Shown here piece by piece: positions 9,725-22,026 of a DNA stretch of 64,000 bases. The stretch's first letter is position 1, and the number at the start of each line of letters is the position of its first letter. The notes beneath the pieces were generated by a model. It was not told where the DNA came from. It made no database searches and was given only the letters and a program-made list of their open reading frames with translations. Source of the DNA: Flectonema sp. DT1601 (Eukaryota; Euglenozoa; Diplonemea; Diplonemida; Diplonemidae). The translations under genes and the position numbers were made by a program. The stretch lies in NCBI GenBank assembly GCA_964019425.1, contig OZ025805.1:653501-717500 (forward strand). The letters are read 5' to 3'.

Positions 9725-11851
9725 CTATTTCTTTTTACGTTTCTTTCCTGAAGGTTGTTTAGGTGCAGTTGTTTTAGTTTTTTTTGGTTTTGACTGTTGT
9801 AACTTATCCCAACTACGAGAGAAACCAGAATCCCTTGGTGGAAGATTTCCAATACATTCGAGGTACGGTTGGTACTCAGGAGTGAGAATTCCGTCTTCTA
9901 TAGCAGAAGTAGGGATGTGTAAGTTGTGTTTAACAAGACAATCTTTAATCTTTGAAATAGTACGTTGTTGTTGCAGTCTTCTTAATGAAGGCACTTCCTC
10001 AACGACAGTTGTTGTTGGGAACAGCCACTGAAAGAGAGCTGCTTTACGTTGACGGTCTTCGTCGGTTTCGACTTTTTTAACTGGTGGATCTGTTTGCTTT
10101 GCAGATGGTTTTTTTTTTGAAGATTTTTCATGTTTTAAATTAGACTTTCGAGTTCCATAATACGTCCTCTTCATCGATGGGGCAAACGCTGTAAATTTAT
10201 CCGGGGTTATATCAAGGGAGACATTAGTCCCTGCTGTCCCAACTACTAAGTCTTTTGATACAGCTTTTAGTCCGTGTTTGGTTATGGAGGCTGCGAAATC
10301 ATCATCAAGGGTTTTTTTATTTTCAGAGGCATTCTTATCTTGTAAGATTTTGTCAAACATTGTAATCTCTCGGTGGTCGTATGCAGATAATGATGGATTT
10401 GGTTCTCCGTTTGGTAACGTTGAATGTGACATTCTGACTGGTTTAGTAGTAGTAGTCTGTGGGATATTATCCCACAGAGACTGACGAGGCTCTGCAGTCT
10501 TTGGTCTGGTTGATTCTGATGATCTAATTAGGTGATGAGTTCTTCCAGTTTGACTTGAGACAGTTGATGATTCGTGTCTTCGATTTATTTCCTCTTCAAT
10601 TCTAGCATGGTTGTATCCCCACATTGCAAGAGTGTCCATGAACTCTCTGTTCTCAATTGTTGTTTCTATATCTCGTGTTCTGTTGGCTACCCACACCTTA
10701 TGGATATTCGCAAGTGATTTTTCCAATAATCTCCAGTTCGGATCACTCGTATTCGATTCCCCACCCTGCTGCACCCATTGTCTTTGTAGTTCATTCCACG
10801 CAGAACCTTCTTTTTGAAGCAACTCTCTCAGTTGTTGTTTTCCTTCAACGATTAAATCTCCTTTTTCATTTACCAAATGGACGTCCTTTTCTGCTGCGAT
10901 GCTGCTTTTACTGTGGACGAAAGTAGGAGGACCTGTTGAGTTCTGACCTCCCAAACGTTGCTTAGTATAAATAATTCGAGGGTATTGTCTCGATGCTGGT
11001 TGTGGTGGTGCCGGAGGTGGAATGTCATCATCTAAAGGCGAAGCTTGGACACGTCTTCGTCGAATTTTTGAAGGCGGTGGTTGTTCTTCTTTTGGTTGTT
11101 CAGACTCCTGCTTGTCTTCGGAAGTTGAAACTGGGGGTACTTCCAATCCCGTTTCTGTTTTTATTGAAGTTACCGTTCGCTGTTCTTTACGTGCCTTCAT
11201 ATTCTCAACCATATTCTCGAGGTGTTTTTCAAGTTTTTTTGTTATAGCTGTTTGTTGTTGAGCTTCTACTTCTCTGACCATGAAGTCAAGCTTGGCTGGA
11301 TGAGTACTTTTAATAACAGGATTCACATTGGCACTTCTTTTAACGATGTCCTCTTTGCGTATCTTACCTTGAATGGGTGCTCCAGAAACTGAATCCGGAG
11401 GTGTAAATGACGCCCTTTCAGGTTGGTGTGAAACTGCATCCAAAGAAGTCATTCGCTCTAACTTCCAGTTTAAGATCATTTGCATTTTTCGTGTGTACCA
11501 TGTCCAGCATTTTTCTATGTTTATTTTTCTGCTTCCGGCATCGTTGGTCGACAAAGCCTCTCTTAATAGTGATTTTAAAATACAGCAAACAAGACTTGCG
11601 AATTTTCTTTCGACGTCACCTTTTAGAATGTAATCACTGTTTGTGTGTTTTTCTATGTCTTCGATCATTGACATTAAGTGACCGTCTTTTTCCAGTATTG
11701 GATTGCTATGAACTTGGGACAGTAAATTATAAGTTTTATCTGAAAATTGACCAGACAAATTAACATCTCCACCCCGTTTTGCAATTTCAAGTTTTTCTTC
11801 AAACCGAACTTCTCCCTCATGGAGAAGCTTATCCATGTATGTAGATGACAT
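9725..11851 (-). CDS. Uncharacterised 708-aa protein, basic C-terminus, coiled-coil segments
   Basis: A single-exon frame that I do not recognise. It opens MSSTYMDKLLHEGEVRFEEK and has a charged helical segment at about 200-240 (EVEAQQQTAITKKLEKHLEN region). A Pro-rich disordered stretch follows (PPPSKIRRRR, then DDDIPPPAPPQP), then a helical WNELQRQW...WRLLEKS block. It ends in a Lys-rich tail (KKTKTTAPKQ...KKRKKK). There is no transmembrane segment or catalytic motif. The mix of conserved-looking helices and disorder resembles flagellar or cytoskeletal structural proteins, but that is only an impression. The start codon is preceded by a CTTACAG acceptor 19 nt upstream. The gene lies 300 bp upstream of the glyoxalase gene on the same strand. 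Confidence 0.8.
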   Translation of the reverse strand: MSSTYMDKLLHEGEVRFEEKLEIAKRGGDVNLSGQFSDKTYNLLSQVHSNPILEKDGHLMSMIEDIEKHTNSDYILKGDVERKFASLVCCILKSLLREALSTNDAGSRKINIEKCWTWYTRKMQMILNWKLERMTSLDAVSHQPERASFTPPDSVSGAPIQGKIRKEDIVKRSANVNPVIKSTHPAKLDFMVREVEAQQQTAITKKLEKHLENMVENMKARKEQRTVTSIKTETGLEVPPVSTSEDKQESEQPKEEQPPPSKIRRRRVQASPLDDDIPPPAPPQPASRQYPRIIYTKQRLGGQNSTGPPTFVHSKSSIAAEKDVHLVNEKGDLIVEGKQQLRELLQKEGSAWNELQRQWVQQGGESNTSDPNWRLLEKSLANIHKVWVANRTRDIETTIENREFMDTLAMWGYNHARIEEEINRRHESSTVSSQTGRTHHLIRSSESTRPKTAEPRQSLWDNIPQTTTTKPVRMSHSTLPNGEPNPSLSAYDHREITMFDKILQDKNASENKKTLDDDFAASITKHGLKAVSKDLVVGTAGTNVSLDITPDKFTAFAPSMKRTYYGTRKSNLKHEKSSKKKPSAKQTDPPVKKVETDEDRQRKAALFQWLFPTTTVVEEVPSLRRLQQQRTISKIKDCLVKHNLHIPTSAIEDGILTPEYQPYLECIGNLPPRDSGFSRSWDKLQQSKPKKTKTTAPKQPSGKKRKKK

Positions 11852-13809
11852 GGTATAAAATAATGTTCTGTAAGTGAAATGAAGTTGATGTTGTTAGTTA
11901 TTACGCAAATCTGTTTTTTTTTTTTTTTTTAGTTTTGGTAATCGGTAAAAATTTGCTTTCTTCAGGTGTACACAAAACACCCTTAGAGGAAGAAATAAAA
12001 AAAACTAAAACGATCAGCCCGTCTACAAATTATGAAAAGAAACCACAGTGACATTATACATGCTCTCTCTCTCTCTTCATTTATTTATTTATTTATTTGT
12101 TCTTTTTTGTTTTTTTTTCCCTGTTTTCGACAATAGCAGGACGCGCGAATACATCGAACGAGCTGCTTCTTCGATATCTGTTCTTTTTTTTTTCTCTCTC
12201 TCCCCTTTTGAGAATAAGATTAACCTTTGAGGTGTACCAAATCCCAATAATAATAATAAAAAAAAGGAAAATTTCCTAAATCGACGTGTTTGCCATCTAA
12301 TATTGATGATCATATTTATATTAATTTTGAATACTTACATTTCATTTTTTTTTTTTTTAATTTTTTTTTTTCTAGCTACGAATCGCTAATCAAGTCACGC
12401 TTACCAATTAAGAATCATAAAGTGATTCAGTCTTTAGATTTAAATTTTTTTTTTTTTTTTTTCTTTCGATGTTTGCGTAGGGATTTTTCCCTACGAGTAG
12501 AATTCTGGCTCAGAGAATAATTCGATACCAGATGTTTTATTTTTTTTTTTTTAACTTATTTACGAAGCCTTAGGAAGCTAAAAAAAAAAAAAAAAAAAAA
12601 AACAGTCAACCGTGAGACTCTCACAGACGATACGAGACATTGAGAAAAAATAAGACAAGAAACAGATGAACTCAAAAAAAGTAAACCAAAAAAAAGAAAA
12701 TATTCATTTATGTAGTTGCCTAACCATCTAGTATGTCGTTTTAAGCCTTACTGACGGATGTACTGCATAACTAATCGGTTTCAAGGGGCTTATTCTTATA
12801 TTACTTGTCTTTCTTTTGGCAAAGTTCTGGGGACTTCATTCCAGTTTTTTTTAATAAATCGGATTTAACACGTTGTTCCATTATAAAATACCATCGGAGC
12901 TCGCCCAGACTTAGTTAGTTTTTTTTAGTATTTCGTGAGGAGGAAGTAAACCCACCTTTTTTGCTTTTCTTTTCATTTTTTTTCTTCTGTTCAAAAAAAA
13001 GGAAGTGGGTGGGGGCAACAAAAAAAAAAAAAAAAAAGGTTCGAGAGAAAATATGTGCTGCTAACATATGTCTACTGCTTTTCTTTAAAAAGGAAAACAA
13101 TTTTTTTTGATTCGGAGGGAACAAAATAACCCAAGAAAACACGTTCACGACGCTTGTTTTTTTTCACTTTCTGTAATCAACTAATGGGAAACAGAGTACC
13201 CAGAAACAATTTTTCTATTCGGGAGAATTAATTTTTCAGAAACAAGGAAAGAAAGAAAAAAAAGAAGGGGAAAAAAAAAGACTAAAAAAAACTAAACAAA
13301 TTCAACAGAAAGAAAACCTGAATAAGGGAAAGGGAGAACAAAACAGTATTAACACACGTAGGAAAAAAAAAACAGTAAAAAGTCCTTAAAAACACTTCAA
13401 AGGAAAAAGAAAAAGAAAGGAAAAAAAACAAATAATAATAATAACAATAAAGTAATAGGGTCAAAAACTGAGGAGGTAACCACAAAAATACGGAAAAAAA
13501 CAGACGTAAAATATTACGTTTGCTCCATAAAAAAAACAACGTAAACAACGCATGAGTATGAGTGGTGCTAATTAGAGAAAAAAACGGAAACTAACAATGA
13601 AAAAAACAGTGAATTGTAAATCCAACCATCATAAGAACACAAATCAAAAAAAAAAAGAAAAAAAAAAAAAAACAGAAAAAAAAAAAGGGTAAGTAATATT
13701 ACACAAAAACGCACCCTTTCAACTTACCGTGATGTTTACAGAAGTTCCTCAGTTAATACAAAAGGTTAATAATAACAATAATAATAATAATATATCGAAA
13801 AGAGAATAC
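11852..13809. other. 2-kb non-coding spacer rich in homopolymers
   Basis: No supported gene. Poly(T) and poly(A) runs of 10-24 nt alternate with short unique stretches. A (CT)n/(ATTT)n block lies at about 12061-12100. From about 13200 to 13730 the plus strand is almost pure purine, mostly A, so a minus-strand transcript here would be pyrimidine-rich. The short frames in it encode only Phe/Ser/Leu low-complexity sequence. Confidence 0.7.
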
Positions 13810-16800
13810 TTATATGGTCATTGTATCAGCCCCCTCACCAGTTGGAGAACCGGGCGCGTTACCTTTTAAGTACGACTGACTTGGGGTAGCTACGTTTCCC
13901 ATTTCGGTTAAATCGAGAGGTTCCTCAGTCATTTTTGAAGATGCCCTATCGCGAGGAGGTGATTTCTGACGTCTCTTAATCAGAGCGAAAACTCCGATAA
14001 GACCCAAACCGCTACCAACAGCGACGAGGGCAAAAGTTACCCAAGTCGGACTGGATTCGGATTGAGTTTCTGTTTCACCGTCGACTGAATCAGCAGAGAT
14101 ATCCAACACCATAACAGGTTCTGTCGTGTAATCTTTTGACCAAGAATTAATATTCGTTAACACAAACTGATCTGGTTCGGTATCACTGAAAGTTTCAGAC
14201 AACACATTCGATTCCGCCTTCGATCCTTCAACTTGAACAGACAGAGTGGCTACAGTTGAACCCTCTGATAGTCTGATATCAACTATATTACCAGAGTGTA
14301 ATCCTGTATTCTGTAATAGATCAGCTGTGAAGGCATGCTTACAGTCTTCAGGTCGATCTTCACACCAAGCAAAACGAGCGTTTACTCTGATCTTCAATCG
14401 AGTGATTGTCTTTCCGTAAGTAATATTATCACATCGTTCTTGTAGAGGCCATGATAAAGCTTTCATCGTGTTTTGATACGCTACTCGTTGGTCGGTTCTC
14501 TGTTGTCCAACTAAGGATTCGAGATGCCCCTCGAGATAGTGCCAGTCACAACAACCCAATAGTTCTTGTCTACGTAAAAGTTGATTTTTACAAGTTGGAT
14601 CATCCGGTAGAGTCCCATTAAGTGTAAATGGACTACAGTGTTCATCAACATGAACCTTTGCATATCTATCAGAACAAAACTTATCGTCAGGATGATCAGA
14701 ACCAGTTAAAACACATTGAGATTTAAATATCCCAGTCGTATTTGATGGAAGGGTATCAGCTGCTAAGATGTCTTCAGTTGCTAATTTCAATACCTTTCTG
14801 ATACAATTCTTCTGTTCAGGCCTCTCATAGTAACAAACATCTTTAACACTTGGTGACAACAACCCGTATGTTGATGATATAATTGGAACAATACTTGATA
14901 GACACTTGTTCATTTGATCATCACGTGTCGCGACGCAAGCTGTTTTTAAAACAAGAAATCGATACACGTGATTCAAATCGTCTCTTAAAACCTTAACGCC
15001 AAGTATCTGCATCCTAGCAGTGTATCTCTGATAGGCTTTCAAAAGCTTACCAACACAAGCATCTTTACAAAGTGTGTTCAGATCAACTGAGTTGAGCTGT
15101 GCTAATTTGATGCTTTCTGATATGTTCTCTGTTGGTTTGGTTTGGTTTTTTTTTTTTTTTTTTTGTATTTAAAAATATAGAGAAAAAGCATACCAACGGC
15201 ATTGTGAGTGTCGTTACAGGACATTGAAAAACAACTGAGTTCAATTATATAAGAAAGCTTAGCAGCGTATGCAGTTGAACAATACTTGCTTACCTTTGAG
15301 ATGGAATTAGTTATTGTTCTGAAACATTCACTGCTGCAGAATTCTTTGGATTGGAGACCAGATTTCAAATTCATTAAATTGTCAGTATGATGTCGACAAA
15401 AATATGAAACATGAATTTTAAATGGTTTGCATCGAAGTTTATTAAGCATTCTAACACGTCTATGATGACTAACTCCTGCTACTGACGATTCGTAGTTAAC
15501 GTGAAATGGAAGTCCATCATATCGGAGAGTGTACATCTCCTGAGTTAGACCGCTAGATATTAATTGTTTTTGTTTTAACAAATGAGTTAATGAATTGTGG
15601 ACTGCATCTGGATCTGATGCTCTCAGTGTGAAAGTGATCGCAGCAGATGATGGTGATATCACTTCCCAAGATTCAATGTAGATTTGAGTCAGAAGAACAC
15701 CAGTTCCGATAGAGACATCAGCTTTTAAACGTGACTTGATCTCTTGTGAATTCGGATGAAGGAACTCAGAATTCCCCTGAACGACTATCTGAAGCGGAAC
15801 TGGCTTCCCGATTGTTTGCGAGACGCATCTCCTTGTTTCCACTCCCGGACAAAGTATTTTCAATCCTTTTTTTAACTCATTAGGTGTGTACAAACCCCTA
15901 TTAACATTCGAAGACAAAGCCTCCATCATACAACAATTACTCGACACCTCATTACAATAATCAGAAACTGATATGTGAGTTGTATTTAAGAAAGCCAGAC
16001 AAGGTTCTTTTCCAGTGTACGCAATCTTTGCCATGTTGCATTCTAAGCTACCTAAAGCGGTGGATACGATGAGTGACTTTGTTGATGACTTGTTTCCATC
16101 AGAGAAATAGTCTCCACAGTAATTGCCATTGTCATCTGTGATACATGATAGAAGAATACCTTGTGTCTGAAGAGAGTCGGGTTCATAGGCAGCCGCAGCT
16201 AATAATTTACACTCGCTGTCTTCATCTGATCCACACATTGCTGTCGAGTTGTATGTTGACAAAGTTCCTTTTATGAAATCACTTTGAAGTTTTGGAAAAC
16301 ACATCTTACCTGTGAAACTCTTCAGACATGCTATTTTTAGAAAATGCCAAGCGCTGATATCAATAGTCGGTTCAGTGAACCCAATGAAAGTCATAACGTT
16401 GTTGAACAAACTCATCGCATGAGCTATCTTACCAACACAGGGGGTACATTGAGTCTCCAGAACATCAGACAAATCCGATTCAATATAAACTACTCCACTA
16501 GTTATCGACTTATACATTGGTAAGAACATCCTTTCGTAAGCTGAAGACAAACAATATTCACCCCTATGTCTGGTACATCGAAGTATGTCAAGTTCTAGTA
16601 TGTTTGATATTGTTTGAGTGCTGCATTCATTTATTATTCTTTTTTTTTTATTACTGCTCTGTAGGTATGCTGACACTCTAGATCTGCACTCTGAGCTGCA
16701 TAACGTTTCTGTGTCAGCTATCAGTAACGTTGTTATGTTGCAATTTAAATCAGCTAACGTCTTGATGCATAATGGAGAGTCCATCGACCTGAGTGAAATT

Positions 16801-17885
16801 TTAACATCATTTTTTGAGTTTAGTTGAGCTGCAATCTTTGCTTGCTCATCAATGTCAGCATTGCTGTCAATCCTCAAATCATCAACGTAGTGCTGATGAT
16901 TAGTTTGGGTTGGATCTTGTTCAGCTGGCCATAGTATTTTCAATGGATTGTTAAAGCCGAAAGCAGAATACCAATAAGCGAGATTAAACGTCGATACTTT
17001 TTTTCTAATCCTCAATCTATTCCATAAAGTAGCAGCCTCCGCTCCAGCAGAGGTATTCCCGAACCCCGCAGTAAACGTGACCCTACCTGCTTGCAAATCA
17101 GTAACAAATATCGCAACACCTTCATAAGACAATATGCTGGTGTTAAAACCTGCTGAACTCAAACTAACGCCCACATCTTCAAGGAAGGCAGCATCAAGAG
17201 ATGACTTGGTAGCCATATCGATATAAGAAGAGACAGGAACACCCTCAAATGTTAGAGGAGCAGTGTGATCCATCATCACTGGTGGTAGTATCTTATCATT
17301 CACACAATTAGATCCAGTCCACATACACGACGGTGACATTTCACATTGAGTTAAATTATTCAACGTGCACGCTAATAAAGGATCCCATGATTTCTGAATA
17401 CAAATACCTGGAGGTGGCATACCCAAAGGGAACATTGGAGGTGGAGGAGGTCCCAATGGCTTCCAAATACAATCTCCATCACAACCAACTGGTGTCATAA
17501 AACGTGAGCATTGAGTAACAGATAATGGTTTCATACTACAACCATTAAAGTCCCATGCACAGGGAGGACTACAAGCGAATGGATTTGATTTGTGTTTGCA
17601 CATGTCTTCATCAATTGGAGGAGGTAAAGAATTGACAGTCTGACATTTTGATGAATTCCATGAGCAAACACCTCCCAACATATGTGAACACTCTGCATGT
17701 GACGTCGCTAACTCGCAACTGTTCCATCGAATTGGTGGACAGAATGGTGGCGGTGGTAGTCCACTCATTCCAGTCAACCACGGATAACAATCACCCGACT
17801 CACCTAACGGTGCTCCATTACGCCCAACAACATCCCCTGTTACTACTGTTGCTGACCCCAACCCCAGTAGTAACACAGCTTTCAT
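13810..17885 (-). CDS. Cysteine-rich type I membrane protein with CxW modules (~1,336 aa)
   Basis: Exon 1 is 17885-15194 and exon 2 is 15128-13810. The 65-bp intron (GTATGC...CCAACAG) joins in phase 1 with an open frame through the junction. A signal peptide (MKAVLLLGLGSATVVTG) is followed by four cysteine modules with a CxW core: C74-S-W, C109-A-W, C139-I-W and C187-M-W, interleaved with Pro-rich loops. The long ectodomain contains many further cysteines. Near the C-terminus a single transmembrane helix (WVTFALVAVGSGLGLIGVFAL) is followed by a basic stop-transfer (IKRRQK) and a short cytoplasmic tail. I do not recognise the family. A cell-surface receptor or adhesion role is inferred from topology only. 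The same CxW...C pattern occurs once in the repeat protein at 1-4577. Confidence 0.88.
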
Positions 17886-18396
17886 GGTATTTTTTGGTCC
17901 GTTTTCTCGAGCCGAAAATTCGACTCCAGATCGCCTGAGGGAAGTTAAAAAATATTAGTTTTGTTACATAAAATGAAAAACTTTAAAAAAAAATCTGAAA
18001 AAGAAAAAACACATCAACTCATGTAGTGTTTCTGAATTCAATCATTGTGAAGTGGATCCTTTTAATAAATAAATTAAGAAATAATTCAAAACTCTCATCA
18101 GTTTTTTTTTCTTTTTAAACGAAAATAACAAACAATTCGGTTATCTAAACCTCCGTTGAGGAGAACATGGGAAATACTAAAAAAAAGGAGGAAAAATAAC
18201 AACTTTTTATTTTATTTTATTTTTGTTAACAATATAACGATAAGGATACAATAAGGGAAGAGGGATAGAGATTGGTATACTCCGAAAAAGAAAAAAACAA
18301 ATTTCTTCTTCTTTTTTTTTTTTTTTTTAAATAATACAAAGGATAATAATCAAACACAAACTTACAATAAAATGAATCAATAATGTAACTACCGTC
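17886..18396. other. Intergenic spacer
   Basis: No gene seen. It holds the leader of the 17885 gene, with a CCTCAG acceptor about 50 nt upstream of the ATG, and AT-rich sequence with poly(T) near 18307-18328. Confidence 0.6.
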
Positions 18397-18460
18397 TTAG
18401 ACGTCTTCTAACTTTCTCCACTCTTCAAGAACGCTCATCATTTCCTTTTCGAATGAGCTG

Positions 18461-18492
<32 letters not shown>

Positions 18493-20326
18493 AGAAAAGA
18501 CACATAAAAACAAACATCAAATACGTACCTGACAACTACAGTTCCGATGTCAACCTCGACAGGGTCTGGTGAGGAAGCTTCAACAACAACGTGTTGGTGA
18601 GGTTGCTGAATTATTTTGTTATTTTAAACTCCGAAGAGTTGTCTCACCACTGTAGACGACGACCATTTAAATAAATGATTATTAGAGGAAGGGGTTTGGA
18701 TAATACCACCTTCTACTCCACTCAAAGAAAAAAAAAAAAGTTTTAACAAATAAAAACAACACATACCATTACAGGTGGAGGCTGTGACATCTGTTGTGAA
18801 ACACCCAAACTGGGATGTTGTTGTCTACGAGTCTCAATAGATTTTGAACCATAGCCAATTCCTGTTGATATTGCCTGACCGTGCATTAGGATGTCACTTG
18901 ACTGACGACATATCTTTGGTGTGAAGGTACAATGTTGTAATTCTCTTTCTTCAATTTCTTTCTTAATCGCATTGACACGTTCTTGACGATGCAAAACAAG
19001 TCTTTCATTTCTTCTAATGAACGCTTGAGTACAATATGCTGGAGCTCCTGATACATCATTCCTAACAGACCTGTCAGCATTCGGTGTTGTTGGCTGGGAT
19101 AAAATATTAGAAGGTTTCCTCTTTGATTTACTTGAGAACTTTTCCCTGTCGTATAAAGGTTTCTTCCCTTTAGCGGTGACCATCTCTCTGGAACGGTTGT
19201 TTAGTCGAGGATGGAAGGAGTATTTTTGACTGTGATCTTCTGAAGCAGCCCGTTCTTTTTTCTTTTGAACTTCCTGACCTCGAGACAACAAGCTGTGGAT
19301 GACAGAGTCAGTATCTCTACTACGTGATCTACGTTGACAAGGAGTCACACCTGGTGTTTGAGGTTTGAAGTATGGTTGATCAGTAACTGGGTCAACGAGT
19401 TCTCTCAAAGAAGCCATGTTGACCATATTTCTGAGTCTTTCTTCCTTTCTCGAAGCTTCCTCATAAAGTCGTTCCCCAACACCTCCATCCCTCTGAAGGT
19501 TTGCAGAGGTCACGTTAATGTTTGGTGAGAACACCTCCCTGTCTGGGATTATATTTTTCTTAGTCTGAAATTTTGCAAAATGTTTGTTCCATCCACTGAT
19601 AGGCCCTCGATATTTTGACTTCAATCTGCCACGTTCAACCATCGCAGCACTCTTTGGGTTTATCTCAACTTTCTGAAGAGTTTCAGCAATAGTGTCCATG
19701 TTTCTCTTTGCTTCATGTTTTCTTCTTTCTTTTTCTAAACGTTTTGACCAGAGAGTGTTGTGTTCCGCAAATTCAGATCCTTTTGATGGTAGTTGTCGAG
19801 CTCTGTTAGTAATCATTGGTTTTGCAGTAACCGTTGAAAGCTCAGCTACTATCTGATGCTCGCGTTCTCTACGAAGACGTTCTTGCCGATTACGTTGCAT
19901 ACCACAACCAATGTAGTAGAGTCGTTCTCCAACAGAGAGCCTCGTGATGTCAATATCTGTAGATTCTGTTAATTGTTCTTCAGAAGGTCCAACAGGTACA
20001 TGAGTTGAGAAGTTAATATTATTAATTGTTGAGGTATCGAATGAGGGACTTTCATGAATGACAGGTTCCCTTATTGAGAAAGGTTCTTCTTTATAGTTAT
20101 CTTCATCATCGTAGTCGTCAACTCCAAGAGAGAGTCCTGCCATCATGTCAGTCATATTAGCATCACCATCATTTAACATTCCAGTTGCTGCGATTAACTG
20201 ACTCTCGTCGTACTCTTGTCCAGTGAAATGATCATCTCCGGTGTGCTCAGAGAGTCTTTCCTCGACTATGTCTTCTTCCAGTCGTTCTTCAACTCCGTCA
20301 GATACCTGCTCTTCCCTCTCTTCCAT
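18397..20326 (-). CDS. 565-aa charged protein with FxPxI-type repeats, probably cytoskeletal
   Basis: Three exons: 20326-18767, 18605-18529 and 18457-18397 (phases 0 and 2). Both introns (161 and 71 bp) have GTATGT/GTACGT donors and end in CAG. The last two exons are short, and the final one gives SSFEKEMMSVLEEWRKLEDV and a TAA stop. The N-terminus is very acidic. Four loose repeats follow a pattern: a 'GERLY'-like start, Arg/Lys/Glu helix, then an aromatic-Pro motif (AKPMI, PYFKPQ, YSFHPRL, CTFTPKI). This FxPxI pattern is common in protist cytoskeletal and flagellar proteins. No enzyme motif is present. The assignment to the cytoskeleton is inference, while the exon structure is read directly from the sequence. 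Confidence 0.82.
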
Positions 20327-20671
20327 GTTCGTGTGTGTTATACCTGATTACGTTAAGTCGTGGTTATATAGTGTCTAATAGCTTCAAATCAGAATGAAAA
20401 TTCCTCTCCCTCCAACACATAATAACAAAGAGAGGTATGTAATAAGTGATTTCCAACATAGAAGTGATTACTGCACCGAAAGCCAAAACGTAAAAAAAAA
20501 ATGATATTCTCACAAAGGAGAGAGAGAGAGGGTTCTCTGTTTCTTATAAGTTTCGTTCGTGGTATAAATGAATAATAGAATGGTTTGATTTCTGTGTGTT
20601 GATCTCCATTAGGAGAGCCCGTCTGTAGTCTGTGATAATACAAATTTATTTTTTTTCTTTTTTTTTTTTAT
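20327..20671. other. Short intergenic spacer
   Basis: No gene seen. A (GA)n tract lies at about 20519-20530 and a poly(T)-rich segment at about 20648-20670, just 3' of the next gene's stop. Confidence 0.6.
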
Positions 20672-21283
20672 TCACATTCGATCGATGCCTTGACGACATT
20701 CACTATTACTACTGGGCGGTATAAGTAATGATACGGCTTCATCGATTCCCGCTTTCGGAAATTTTTCAATAATCCTGGTAGCAACAAGTGGTGTTACCAA
20801 ATCATATAGTCTCCAGATACCGCCATCAGGAAGTCTTCCAGCATTTCGGAGGGTGAAGCGGGGTAAGGTATCGAGTGAACGGAATAGCTGACCAAGTCCG
20901 ATTTGATTGCTCTGAACTTTATCAAAGATAGCTCTCGATTTAATCCTGACAGCAGAGCTTGCGATACAAAATAATGAATTGCCGCAATTGATGTTAACAA
21001 GTCTGTCGAAGAGAGAGTTTTCACCATCATCACCCGACTCAACAATTTCATTTCTAACAACTTCTACGACAACACTCTTTGCGAACCATGCAGAAATGGT
21101 CGATTGAAGATTTCCGTGAGCTAGCAACAACACCCTCTCAAAAGGACCAAATCCACTAAACTGCTCCGGAAACACCCCATTAGCTGTAATCAAACCATCA
21201 TCCTTCTCACCTCCATCAAATTTTATACATCCATCTGGAATCTCAAGATGACTCCCAAAATCTATTTCATCTAAATTCTGCAT
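20672..21283 (-). CDS. Small protein with chorismate-lyase-like (UbiC/DUF98) features
   Basis: A 203-residue protein starting MQNLDEIDFGSHLEIPDG. The acceptor TTCATAG lies two bases before the ATG, so the A-rich in-frame sequence upstream is best read as intron or leader. The second half follows the order seen in chorismate pyruvate-lyase-like proteins: 'LLLAHGNLQSTISAWF', an Arg-containing strand (FDRLVNI), 'IGLGQLFRSLDTLPRF', 'IWRLYDL' and a closing Glu strand (RIIEKFP). In UbiC an Arg and a Glu in comparable positions hold the product. UbiC makes 4-hydroxybenzoate for ubiquinone, but other members of this fold are regulators or of unknown function, so the activity is not certain. The family call rests on motif order alone. 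Confidence 0.5.
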   Translation of the reverse strand: MQNLDEIDFGSHLEIPDGCIKFDGGEKDDGLITANGVFPEQFSGFGPFERVLLLAHGNLQSTISAWFAKSVVVEVVRNEIVESGDDGENSLFDRLVNINCGNSLFCIASSAVRIKSRAIFDKVQSNQIGLGQLFRSLDTLPRFTLRNAGRLPDGGIWRLYDLVTPLVATRIIEKFPKAGIDEAVSLLIPPSSNSECRQGIDRM

Positions 21284-22026
21284 ACCTATGAAGTGAAGGG
21301 AAGGAAGAATATTTTTAAAAAAATCTAAAAAATTAAATAAAAAACGTATTGTTTCATTTCTCTCCCCCCCCCCTCTCACACGGTATATGAAAAAAACCTA
21401 CCTGAAGAGAAAAAGAGAATGGGGGAAAAAGAAAAAAATATAACTAAAAGTCGAAATATTCTAACTACATCGTGTAAGGGACCAGCATACGGCCAACAGA
21501 GTGAGTAGCGGAAAAAAAAAAAAAAAAAAAAAAACATAACAAAAAACAAGCAACAGTATTGTCGGTAAGAAAGTAACAAATATAAACGGCAAAAAAAAAA
21601 AAAAAAAAAAAAAGAGGGGGGGCAGTAAGGTTACATAAGTCCTGTACAATACGACGGTATTGTTCATGCAACCACAAATTAACTTTCGTCGTTCGCGCAT
21701 AATTCACGTGGCAGTGCCATAATCACATTAAGTATTCTGTCTGCATTCTATTAGTAGCAACATAAAGGGAAGGAACAAAAGTGTAAATATCGAAACAAGA
21801 AGGCTACACAAAGAAACCAATCCCAACAACTACTACGATAGTGATGTAATATAAAAAAAAATTAAAAAAAAAACAAATGGCTGGAAGAAATCTTGTGCAA
21901 GTCGTAGAGTATAAGTACAATCAGAAAGTGTTATTTTCAATCCTAAACACGGACAGTCAATCACATGCTTAAGACAAGATGTTGAGAGTATCAATTGTCA
22001 ACATCGTATGCTTGAAACTGACATCA
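21284..22026. other. Intergenic spacer with homopolymers
   Basis: It probably includes a 5' UTR exon of the 21283 gene (CTCTTCAG|GTAGG at about 21400). Two long poly(A) runs lie near 21511-21533 and 21592-21613, next to a G-rich heptamer. No supported gene. Confidence 0.55.

Noticed and set aside
12048-13548. Small frames rich in Phe, Ser and Lys
   Set aside because: Translated homopolymers and purine tracts with no complexity.
20672-21379. 235-codon version of the chorismate-lyase-like protein
   Set aside because: The extra N-terminus is translated from an A/T-rich intron-like stretch ending in TTCATAG just before the chosen ATG.
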